NCBI GenBank assembly: GCA_035402645.1
Contig: DAONDQ010000004.1
Span: forward strand, 1-64,000
DNA length: 64,000 nucleotides
Origin: DAONDQ01 sp035402645
GTDB taxonomy: Bacteria > Cloacimonadota > Cloacimonadia > Cloacimonadales > DAONDQ01
Direction: 5' to 3'
In this document: piece after piece, positions 40,211 through 48,359 of the stretch
Numbering within the stretch: position 1 is the stretch's first letter
Layout: each line of letters opens with the position of its first letter
Made by a program: the position numbers and the translations under genes
Notes under the pieces: model-generated
The model's input: only the letters and a program-made list of their open reading frames with translations
What the model was told of the DNA's origin: nothing
The model's database searches: none

Positions 40211-40428
40211 AAATAGAAGCCGGAGATACTGTTTGCACCAAGATGGTGTATACTGCCAAATGTTATACTAGGACACCCATTAAAGATTTAATAGGACATT
40301 TCTCATATCATCTTAGCAAAGAGTCATCAAGGCTTAATAATATAACACAAGATGACATTAATAAGATGATTAAGAAATGTAAAGGAAATCACAAGAAAGC
40401 ATATGAAAGATTAGTGGAGGGAAAATGA
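40207..40428 (+). CDS. Hypothetical basic protein
   Basis: 73 aa from ATG 40207, chosen because it forms an ATGA overlap with the glycosyltransferase stop and has AGGGAGTGCGT directly upstream. Basic, with a beta start (GDTVCTKMVYTAKCY) and a helical end (QDDINKMIKKCKGNHKKAYE). No family recognised. Confidence 0.72.
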   Translation: MKIEAGDTVCTKMVYTAKCYTRTPIKDLIGHFSYHLSKESSRLNNITQDDINKMIKKCKGNHKKAYERLVEGK

Positions 40429-40508
40429 TTTGGTTAGGGGTAGGAATAGGGTTCATACTGGTGATGACTATATATTTCACAATATTAAAAGGAGATGACG
40501 ATGAATGA
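40425..40508 (+). CDS. 27-aa membrane peptide
   Basis: Encodes MIWLGVGIGFILVMTIYFTI followed by LKGDDDE. A single hydrophobic span with a charged C-terminus. It starts in an ATGA overlap with the previous gene after GTGGAGGGAAA and ends inside the next start region, a fit that supports translation. Unknown function. Confidence 0.6.
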   Translation: MIWLGVGIGFILVMTIYFTILKGDDDE

Positions 40509-41079
40509 ATCAGATTACACAGTCTGTGCTATCGACACTGAAACGAGTGGACTTGATCCACGATTGCATGAGGTACTATCCTTATGCATCATGCCTGTCA
40601 ATGACAAGTTCGAAGATTTAGGACTCACTCTGAACTTGCGTATAAGGGCAAATAATCCTGTCGATGCCAAAGCCATAGCTATCAACAAACTTGATCCAAC
40701 TGTCGGGATTGCGAAATCCGAAGCATGGAAGACCATACGTGAATGGCGAAGGAAGAATCTAATCACCAAGATAGTTCCTCTTGGACACAATATCTCTTTT
40801 GATTTGATGTTCCTAAAGACGCTAATGCCCAACCCCACAGACTTCCAAGACATTTTCCACTATCGCTTTAAGGATAGTATGATTATGGCACAGATAATTA
40901 ATGATGTGCATTTCGCAAGGAAGAGCGTTAAGTTCTTCAACGCAGTAGGCTTGGAAAAGGTGTCAGAACGATTGGGCATCCAAAATATGGTAGCACATTC
41001 CGCAGAGAGTGATGCTCGCACATCACTACTCTGCTATAAGAAAATGCTAGGTATGCTTGCTATTGTTGAGCCAACCTAA
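40501..41079 (+). CDS. DnaQ-like (DEDDh) 3'-5' exonuclease
   Basis: 192 aa from ATG 40501 (GGAG six bases upstream; the in-frame ATG at 40495 touches GGAG and is unlikely). Exo I VCAIDTETSG with D12 and E14, Exo II PLGHNISFD with D101, Exo III VAHSAESDA with H166 and D171: a complete DEDDh set. Could proofread or trim DNA or RNA ends. Last rightward gene; its 3' end overlaps the converging GT2 fusion gene by 20 bp. It has a dead paralogue 1.5 kb upstream. Confidence 0.9.
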   Translation: MNESDYTVCAIDTETSGLDPRLHEVLSLCIMPVNDKFEDLGLTLNLRIRANNPVDAKAIAINKLDPTVGIAKSEAWKTIREWRRKNLITKIVPLGHNISFDLMFLKTLMPNPTDFQDIFHYRFKDSMIMAQIINDVHFARKSVKFFNAVGLEKVSERLGIQNMVAHSAESDARTSLLCYKKMLGMLAIVEPT

Positions 41080-42463
41080 ATTCGTGATCGAATCCCGTCA
41101 GTATAGGTGTGAGCGTACGTTTCTGCTCCCCTATATTGGCGCGGAGTTTCTGTTCCTTAGTTCGTATGTCATAGTTAAGACTCTTCGCGTACTCTATATT
41201 CCCATTGATGAAAGAATCACATCCATAGTAGATTATCTTCTTACATCCCCACAATTTAGCTATATGAGTAGCCATACATATTGATTGAGGATGGAAATTA
41301 TTAGGAATATTGAAGTCCTCCATATTATACGTGAACACGCTAGGGTGTCGCGTATACCATGCGCTAGTAATATAAGGCAGTAACATCGTTCCTCTCTTAC
41401 TCCAACATATCTCTCCAAGTTGGCTATCCTGTTGAACACAATACATATCATTCTTGATGTTCAACGATTCAATTTTATGTATAGCTTGATTTAACCCAAT
41501 GATTGGGCAATCCGGATCGAAATGCTTTTCTTTCAGATTATCCATACTTGGACCTTTACCAACTATGTAACAGACCTTGTCTTTGTATCTATCCTTAGTA
41601 TCACCTATTATCTTCCGTTTCTCAATAGGGTGCAGTACCCACGCTAAAGGCTCTACACGTTTGGCAAAGCGATCAAGAATCACTTCGATCTGCTTATTAG
41701 GCTTAGGTAGTATGAGTCTACCTAGTGGATCGCGTCTACAATTCTTAACTTCCTTTGGATACTCAATCGTTTCCGGACGTATATTCAGTAGATCGAAATA
41801 CACGTTTGCATCAGTACCGAGGAACTGTTTAAGGATTGAGTAATCCGGATCGTTAGCAAATGTACTGGTATGACCGGACCCGATGCCACCGCGACCGGGT
41901 AACCCTTTCATACCAATACATAACTTTTCTTGGCTATCATCAAGCCAGTGTCTACCTTGAGCCATCTTCCATAACTCTATGTCGATGAACTTCAAGTCCT
42001 TCTCACAGAGAGATTCAAGGTAGGGAAGATTGTTAGGACGTATGCCTGTCTGACACAGTGAAGCGTGTCGAGTGTTATTATGACAGTGCCACCAACGATA
42101 CTGTACATTATAGTAGATGGCATTAGGCTGACCTACTATATGATTCGTCTTCAACCAGTCATGCATCTTCTCAACGTATGTTGGCTTATAGTAATCATCG
42201 TCTTCCCAAAAGATAATCATATCGTTCTTTATTAAAGGAAGTGCAGTACGCAAGTTGAGTCCCAGAGTATGCGGAGGGTCGTCCGGTCGGGGAACTCTTC
42301 TCACGTACTGCACTTTTGAACAAGGTTGAGTAGGCGTTTTGCCGTCATCAATAACTATCCACTGATCCACTTTCATGGTCTGTCGTTCCATCCACTGTTC
42401 ACAAATCTTAAATACTACATGACGGTCGCCCGTACACGTTATAGCTGTAATTTTCTCACTCAT
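41060..42463 (-). CDS. GT2 glycosyltransferase fused to DUF115-like domain
   Basis: 467 aa. Residues 1-220: GT2-type Rossmann domain, with ITAITCTGDRHVVFKICEQW, DQWIVIDDGK and the metal site IIFWEDDDYYKP (about 83-94). Residues 290-440: a second Rossmann part opening with KVCYIVGKGPSMDNL, then CPIIGLNQAI and IIYYGCDSF, like the DUF115/MptE-type group that includes motility-accessory and sialic-acid-related proteins. The fusion could both make and recognise a sugar-linked product. Target unknown; position beside tail tip genes suggests virion or surface glycosylation. Confidence 0.75.
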   Translation of the reverse strand: MSEKITAITCTGDRHVVFKICEQWMERQTMKVDQWIVIDDGKTPTQPCSKVQYVRRVPRPDDPPHTLGLNLRTALPLIKNDMIIFWEDDDYYKPTYVEKMHDWLKTNHIVGQPNAIYYNVQYRWWHCHNNTRHASLCQTGIRPNNLPYLESLCEKDLKFIDIELWKMAQGRHWLDDSQEKLCIGMKGLPGRGGIGSGHTSTFANDPDYSILKQFLGTDANVYFDLLNIRPETIEYPKEVKNCRRDPLGRLILPKPNKQIEVILDRFAKRVEPLAWVLHPIEKRKIIGDTKDRYKDKVCYIVGKGPSMDNLKEKHFDPDCPIIGLNQAIHKIESLNIKNDMYCVQQDSQLGEICWSKRGTMLLPYITSAWYTRHPSVFTYNMEDFNIPNNFHPQSICMATHIAKLWGCKKIIYYGCDSFINGNIEYAKSLNYDIRTKEQKLRANIGEQKRTLTPILTGFDHEFRLAQQ

Positions 42464-42795
42464 AAGAAACTCCCATCATCATTTCTGATTGTTTTGTTTG
42501 ATTCATCTGTTGTGTTAAGTTGTTTGGATTCACCAATCACTGCACGAGTGCAAGTATCGCACTGTCGCCATGTTGTGACGAACTTGTCTAACTCGCAGAA
42601 GTACGTGTAGCGTTTAATCCCACAAGGAGTGGGCGTATTAGTGAACGCTCTGAACTTGCATGGTTTGTAAATCTTGTGAAGTACCCACGGATCTGTTTCA
42701 TCAGCCATGTATCCTTCCGGCGGTGTGGGAGGTTGTCTACCCTTCTTAGGATAAATCAAATCCCCGTTCGTCATTAATCGACCTCGTTCACTCAT
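42460..42795 (-). CDS. Cys-containing small protein
   Basis: 111 aa from ATG 42795 (GGAGGGTCAAA upstream). Pro-rich start (GRQPPTPPEGYMADETDPW), then six Cys between about residues 46 and 82 (YKPCKF, TPCGIK, FCELD, QCDTCTR), enough for one zinc site or more. ATGA overlap with the GT2 fusion, so probably co-translated with it. No family recognised. Confidence 0.75.
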   Translation of the reverse strand: MSERGRLMTNGDLIYPKKGRQPPTPPEGYMADETDPWVLHKIYKPCKFRAFTNTPTPCGIKRYTYFCELDKFVTTWRQCDTCTRAVIGESKQLNTTDESNKTIRNDDGSFL

Positions 42796-42823
42796 TTTGA
42801 CCCTCCACATATCTATTTAATAA

Positions 42824-45112
42824 CTAAGGCTTCGCTTGGAACACAATATTAATATTACAGTAATTATAATTATTACTGCCCATTCCTCCACCAACGTAAT
42901 CAACTCTGAAAGAAACACTTTTCTGTGTTGTGAATGTATTATCATCAAGAATTAGATTAAGATATGAATACACAAATGCACCACCATTATAAGGTTGATC
43001 ATCACTTGCTTTATCAAAATGCCCAAATGTTCCTCCTGTCCATGTAGGTGTACCCATAGACCATTTTAATCGCCCCGCACTAGAACGGAAAACAATCTGA
43101 ACATTAGGTCTAGGATTAGCATAGTTCTGACTAATATTCCAGTTTAGTTCAACACCGTATGATGGATATACTGGAGGACAAGCATGAGATATAGCCGACC
43201 AAGTTATTGCCATATATAAACGACAATCTAGATATGTCGATTTAGTATCAGATTTATCACCAGTATCAGCTATATAACATTGATATGTTTTGCTATTAGG
43301 TAAAGTATCTTGATTTAACACATCTAGTATTTCGTAATGTAAATTAAATGTAGGTGTATTGAACGCTGCTGCACCTAATGGCGTAACATTAAAGTTACCG
43401 CTTTTAGTTGTATAAACATTTATATTGGCAGTGCTTCCTGCATTATTATTAGTAACAGGCACAATCATGTCTTTTAGTTCATCAGCCGTGTAACCTTGCC
43501 CATATACTCTACTTAGGCTTATGGCATTACATATTAAATAAGGTCTATTACAGAAAGGACATTTTGGATGATACATATCTTTATAGCCTAATGCTATCTT
43601 AGATTTAAATGTGAATTCTCTAAAAGTCACCCAATCTGCCACAGTAAATGATCTAATAGAACTGTGTCCGGATACCGGAAGAACAGAAGGCATAGGTCCA
43701 AATCTATCATCCTCTTTAGAACTTACCAACTTTATTAAATTACTGGTTGTTTCAACCCAACCATTAGTTAGTGATATATAACTGCCCTTTTTGGAATTGG
43801 GGAATCTTATAAATTCTCTATTTTCATAGTTATCTAAATATGTTGATATTTCACCACTGTCTGTCCACCATGCACCGTCGGTTAAAGCATGATTTAAATT
43901 ATTATTTTGTAGTGAAGTATAAGTATGATAACGAGAACCTACAATGCCCCAACAAGTATTGCCTAATGCATAATTAGTTGTAGAAGACCAACCATATCCA
44001 TGTGTATATTGATAGTCTAAACTGGTAAGAAATTCAGCATATGCATCATTAAGCCAAATATATAATATATTGTTCTGATATATATCGTAATACGAACTTG
44101 TACGTATACTATTATGCCAAAGAGTGCTAGCTAAAGTATATTGACAATGACCTTGCCAACCCATCCATTCTACATTTAAATTAATATTTAGAACATTTTG
44201 AAAGCGACTTTGATACATTCTATATCCTGCACCGTCGTCGTGAGTATAGTGAGATAATTGTTGCCAAGTTAGTTCAGCGGAATGATTGCAACATCTATTT
44301 GGATCAGCTGCACAGTAAGTAGAGTATCCAACACCATTTGCATCAGCGTCTAAATCTGTTTCAATTATTAGAGGATAATAACTGGAATATCCCGAATTAG
44401 CTGCAGGAGAAACTGTCTTTTTCAAGTAGTCAAGACACGCTTCGAGTTCTTGAAATACTATCTCTCCATTAGTCATTAGTATGGGTGGACCTACTGGTTG
44501 TGTCTTGTATGACGTTGATTGACAAATCGTAAAGGTCTTACCCGACATGTATGGGGTATAGTATATTGTATTATCTGAATTACACTTACTCCATTCACGC
44601 CTACCAGTTATAGGATCAATACCGCCTAAGTTAAGATGCTCCAACAACTTACAATAGGAGTAATTAGAAATATAACTTCCACCTTGAAAGAACTTATACA
44701 CTAAATTTTCCGGTAACACCCCATATTTTATATCAGTTCTAGGTGAGGCTTCATTTTTGATGAAACCATCAGAACCGTACCAATGATAAAGTGGATAAGT
44801 TAAATCGCTTTCCCTGTAAGCTAACATTGTGGTTATTATGTTTTGCCATAGTTCACGAATAACTGTTTCTCCACCTGCTGAATCATATACTCCACTAGCT
44901 ACATATGAATCCTGCCACCATTGTCTAGTGGTTATATATGCAGCAGGATAAGAGCCATTAATAGCAGAGAAATCTCTTAATGTATGACAGATGTGTCTAT
45001 ACCTCCAACCCCAAACACGTACCATCTCTTCCGATTCGAGATTACGTGCTTGAAATGGACTCTCCACAAAAGAGCCTAAATCATTTTTATCAAATACATT
45101 AAGGAGTCCCAT
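42824..45112 (-). CDS. Tail tip/fibre protein, uncharacterised
   Basis: 762 aa from ATG 45112, which overlaps the stop of the preceding gene as TAATG; an in-frame ATG at 45142 lacks a ribosome site. Very Tyr-, Trp-, Ser- and Asn-rich with long beta-type tracts (QWWQDSYVASGVYDS; NYALGNTCWGIVG), and a Cys ribbon CPFCNRPYLIC near residue 510. Position at the end of the tail module suggests a tip or receptor-binding protein. No family recognised. Confidence 0.75.
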   Translation of the reverse strand: MGLLNVFDKNDLGSFVESPFQARNLESEEMVRVWGWRYRHICHTLRDFSAINGSYPAAYITTRQWWQDSYVASGVYDSAGGETVIRELWQNIITTMLAYRESDLTYPLYHWYGSDGFIKNEASPRTDIKYGVLPENLVYKFFQGGSYISNYSYCKLLEHLNLGGIDPITGRREWSKCNSDNTIYYTPYMSGKTFTICQSTSYKTQPVGPPILMTNGEIVFQELEACLDYLKKTVSPAANSGYSSYYPLIIETDLDADANGVGYSTYCAADPNRCCNHSAELTWQQLSHYTHDDGAGYRMYQSRFQNVLNINLNVEWMGWQGHCQYTLASTLWHNSIRTSSYYDIYQNNILYIWLNDAYAEFLTSLDYQYTHGYGWSSTTNYALGNTCWGIVGSRYHTYTSLQNNNLNHALTDGAWWTDSGEISTYLDNYENREFIRFPNSKKGSYISLTNGWVETTSNLIKLVSSKEDDRFGPMPSVLPVSGHSSIRSFTVADWVTFREFTFKSKIALGYKDMYHPKCPFCNRPYLICNAISLSRVYGQGYTADELKDMIVPVTNNNAGSTANINVYTTKSGNFNVTPLGAAAFNTPTFNLHYEILDVLNQDTLPNSKTYQCYIADTGDKSDTKSTYLDCRLYMAITWSAISHACPPVYPSYGVELNWNISQNYANPRPNVQIVFRSSAGRLKWSMGTPTWTGGTFGHFDKASDDQPYNGGAFVYSYLNLILDDNTFTTQKSVSFRVDYVGGGMGSNNYNYCNINIVFQAKP

Positions 45113-48000
45113 TAGCTTGTTACTTCCTCTTTCTTTGCCCATGCCCTATGACTTATTTCCAACCAGTATAATTTTCCCGGCTTAGGATGTGCCAATCCAA
45201 GACCATCGGGATAATATTTAGCCTGTACGGTAGTGAACGTGCCATCGCTTTTCCTATATGGTGGATTGACTACTTCCGTTTGGATATAATCATTCCCGTC
45301 TAAATCCTTGCCGGATGCCCTACGAACGTCCTCTGCTTGCCGTTGATAATTCACCATTGGGAAATCGGGATTCTTACCATCAGCAAATGATTTGCCGTCC
45401 CAATCCATAACCCTAAGCGAACCGGAGTTACCATCTGAATACTTCGCTATCCAAAAGATTAAATCCTCATCATCCGGATCGGGAGGATTCTCAATCTTAC
45501 CATTCTCTTTAATGTTATCGGGATTGGTCAGCATACACTTGAGAACGTTATCGTATACTTCCAATATCTTAAATGTGGCAGTAGTACCCAAACTCTGACC
45601 TACATCAGCGTTGCTTTCTGATGTTCTAGGTGCGTCTTTCTTAACTGTCCTACCCGCTTTCCTAATTGATGCCGGTGCTCTTGCACGAGGATTATCTACC
45701 GGTATCTTATAATCAGTAAGACTCAATCCTTCCGCGGGATTAGGTGGCTTAACATCAGCACTATCATCTAAATAGGCTAAGCCTTCGCCTTGTTTGATTG
45801 GTAACCAAACATTAAGAGTTATCTGATGCGTCGATGTATCAATATCGATTCCATCAACCACTCCGAAAATATCTGCACCACCATTAATATAATCACAGTG
45901 AACAGTTATTACATCCCACATCTGAACTGCTAAGGAAGTTAAGAAAGTATTTATCTTCAACTTCACCCACGCGTTAGCCATGCGATAAGACCAAAATCTT
46001 GCGCTCTTCTCAACAAGCGATTGGATATTGTATATCGAGAAGGTACACTCGTAATCCTTCTTCGTATACAGTAACTTATTAGTTTCATAGATGACTTTCT
46101 TCTTTTCTTCTTCCTCATACGTGTGATTCCACAATCCAGTGAACTTCGGATGTATGTCATCAGTGCTAGTCTTACTTATGTTCATGCTCTTGAACTGAAT
46201 CTTCGATATGTTCGATGTGTATATTGATTCAGTTGGCTCTTTGGAAAGATAATGAGTATATGCTATACCGGCTTCCAAGTACATACCAACCCTAGCTTGC
46301 CAAGCGAAGTCCTTTATAGCTGCTAAAGCATCCACTTGGCTAAGTACGGCGAAATGACTTGGATACTTCTCAATCAAAGCAGATACTTCATCAAACGTAG
46401 TAGTGTCCGGTATTAAGCCGGTTATCCTATGAGCCAGTATCCATCTGATTGCATCATCAGTTGTATTGTCGCCAATAGAACTGGTTAGGCTGACGTATAT
46501 CCTACTGCCATCCCAATTCTCATTGGGTATGCTTGCTAAATCAGTTTTGAACTTCAATACAGTAAGATGTTCCACTACTCCAGTAGAGGGATCGACAACG
46601 CAGGGATAATCTAAGAATATATCAAAGTAGGAACTAGGAACGGCTACCAGTTCACCTTTACGTTTAGCCATAACTTCATGTATAGCCAAACTAGGAACGC
46701 TATTAACCACTATAACACTACCGGCATTATATATCTTAACCTTAGCCCCAGGTGATATATTCCAGTATAGAGGTTCATTTTGATTAGGTAACATGCTCCA
46801 CTCAAATTCCGTTTTACCTTTGATGCTCATCACAACAGATGGATATGTTGGATATTTCTCGTTGTGAGTAGTGCCAAGTAGTCTTTCCTTGTAAAATAAA
46901 TCACGATAAGGTTGGGACATAAAGGCTTTAGTCCCGTCTTGATTACCAATGGTGCAAACAAACGTTTCAGTTGTTGTCTTAGTCTTAATGTCCGCATCAC
47001 CCGACTTATCGGCATTAGGAACGGCTAGAGTATCGGGATTCACTTCGTGCATACCACCGTTATCGTCCTCTAGGTACTTATATACTCTATCGACATGAAT
47101 TAGAAGTGTCTTACCGCGGACGTCTTTATCCGTAGTTATCCATATGGCGTTAATATTTGTATAGTCGTAATCCGATTCGAGACGTCCTGCAATCTGACAA
47201 TTAATAGGATAGCCTGTATTGAAACTACCTATACCTACACAGTTACACGATGTCTTATCGTCTGTATCGAACTTGACTAAGTATAGTGATTTATCAATCT
47301 CTAACAGTACGGTCTGACCTGCATAGTCCTCGAAGTGGCTAACGTGGAAATGTGTGCTTTTATATGTAGTCTTGCCAGTGTCCGGATCATTAGGTTCTCT
47401 ATACCATGTCGTCCACGATGATATAGCAGTAAGCAATTCGCCAGTACAACCCAACTGAAGTTCAACTCCTGGAACTCGTAGAGGTGTACCAAAACATAGG
47501 GGAAGAACTTTACCAACATCTTCTTCGGCGGGAAAGTCTACACAACCTTCATGTATCTCCAGTAGTAAATCTTCGCTATCTATTTCAGCATTTATTTCAA
47601 AACTGAACTTGCGGTCACCTTCATTCCAAGTTATATTGGATACAACTTTGCCGTGAAGAATAGGAACTAAATCAGCTTCTCCCAATCCTTCATAGTGATG
47701 ATATATAGTTACGGGACGTTGCTCCACGACCGTATTGTCAAATAAATCTTTAAGAGAACCATCAATATCACTAAGAGTACAAGAAGCTGACTGAATCTGT
47801 CCATAGGATTTGTCATTTAGTTGCCCCGACACTGTTGAGAAATCATATATTTTACCTTCAATGTTTAATGCTCCTAAAGTGAACGACTTGTCTGCATAGT
47901 AGCGAGTACCAGTTGTCCACTCCACTTTAATTATGGCGATTGGTTCAGTACCTAATCGCCTATCAGCGAGTGCTTGAGTAGCCGGTGTTAGTTCTCTCAT
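45112..48000 (-). CDS. Large tail tip / tail hub protein
   Basis: 962 aa. The N-terminal 170 residues (TEPIAIIKVEW, YGQIQSASCTLSDIDGSL, VTIYHHYEGLG, GKVVSNITW) follow the layout of phage tail proteins that define the distal hub and recur in siphoviruses; an immunoglobulin-like or domain-I/II hub arrangement similar to gp27-type proteins is likely, then a long beta-rich middle and a C-terminal domain with RMADWDG-type loops. It probably builds the tail tip with the next two proteins. Overlaps neighbours by 1-4 nt. Confidence 0.78.
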   Translation of the reverse strand: MRELTPATQALADRRLGTEPIAIIKVEWTTGTRYYADKSFTLGALNIEGKIYDFSTVSGQLNDKSYGQIQSASCTLSDIDGSLKDLFDNTVVEQRPVTIYHHYEGLGEADLVPILHGKVVSNITWNEGDRKFSFEINAEIDSEDLLLEIHEGCVDFPAEEDVGKVLPLCFGTPLRVPGVELQLGCTGELLTAISSWTTWYREPNDPDTGKTTYKSTHFHVSHFEDYAGQTVLLEIDKSLYLVKFDTDDKTSCNCVGIGSFNTGYPINCQIAGRLESDYDYTNINAIWITTDKDVRGKTLLIHVDRVYKYLEDDNGGMHEVNPDTLAVPNADKSGDADIKTKTTTETFVCTIGNQDGTKAFMSQPYRDLFYKERLLGTTHNEKYPTYPSVVMSIKGKTEFEWSMLPNQNEPLYWNISPGAKVKIYNAGSVIVVNSVPSLAIHEVMAKRKGELVAVPSSYFDIFLDYPCVVDPSTGVVEHLTVLKFKTDLASIPNENWDGSRIYVSLTSSIGDNTTDDAIRWILAHRITGLIPDTTTFDEVSALIEKYPSHFAVLSQVDALAAIKDFAWQARVGMYLEAGIAYTHYLSKEPTESIYTSNISKIQFKSMNISKTSTDDIHPKFTGLWNHTYEEEEKKKVIYETNKLLYTKKDYECTFSIYNIQSLVEKSARFWSYRMANAWVKLKINTFLTSLAVQMWDVITVHCDYINGGADIFGVVDGIDIDTSTHQITLNVWLPIKQGEGLAYLDDSADVKPPNPAEGLSLTDYKIPVDNPRARAPASIRKAGRTVKKDAPRTSESNADVGQSLGTTATFKILEVYDNVLKCMLTNPDNIKENGKIENPPDPDDEDLIFWIAKYSDGNSGSLRVMDWDGKSFADGKNPDFPMVNYQRQAEDVRRASGKDLDGNDYIQTEVVNPPYRKSDGTFTTVQAKYYPDGLGLAHPKPGKLYWLEISHRAWAKKEEVTS

Positions 48001-48359
48001 ATTTTCTCCAGTGTGATTGTGAAATCATAAGCATACATATTATTATATCCGCGTCCAATACATGTGAACTCTATTGGATCAGATATTACTCTTACATTAT
48101 GTTCAGTTCCGAATTCATCTGTGTAGACTAATATTTGTCCTGCTGATGCTTTTAAGAATTCGATTACTTCATCTTTCTTACTACCCATCACACCTTTGAT
48201 TGGTAACTCAAACTTGTCAGCCGGTGGAGTATACCGGAAGGAATATATCTTGCCATCCATAGCATGATCAAACATTGTTTTGACATTAACAATCTTTGCT
48301 TCACCATACTGCGGATTAGGCAGTATCAAATTGTATGTATCGTATGAGAACAGTATCAT
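47997..48359 (-). CDS. Tail component, small
   Basis: 120 aa. MILFSYDTYNLILPNPQYGE, then KIYSFRYTPPADKFELPI and YAYDFTITLEKI: beta-rich, with the layout of minor tail proteins located between the distal tail and hub genes in siphoviruses. Its start and end overlap both neighbours by 4 nt, so the three are probably made in fixed ratio. Family not named. Confidence 0.75.
   Translation of the reverse strand: MILFSYDTYNLILPNPQYGEAKIVNVKTMFDHAMDGKIYSFRYTPPADKFELPIKGVMGSKKDEVIEFLKASAGQILVYTDEFGTEHNVRVISDPIEFTCIGRGYNNMYAYDFTITLEKI

Noticed and set aside
45113..45142. Earlier start for the 762-aa tail protein at ATG 45142
   Set aside because: No ribosome site, whereas ATG 45112 forms a TAATG overlap with the previous stop.
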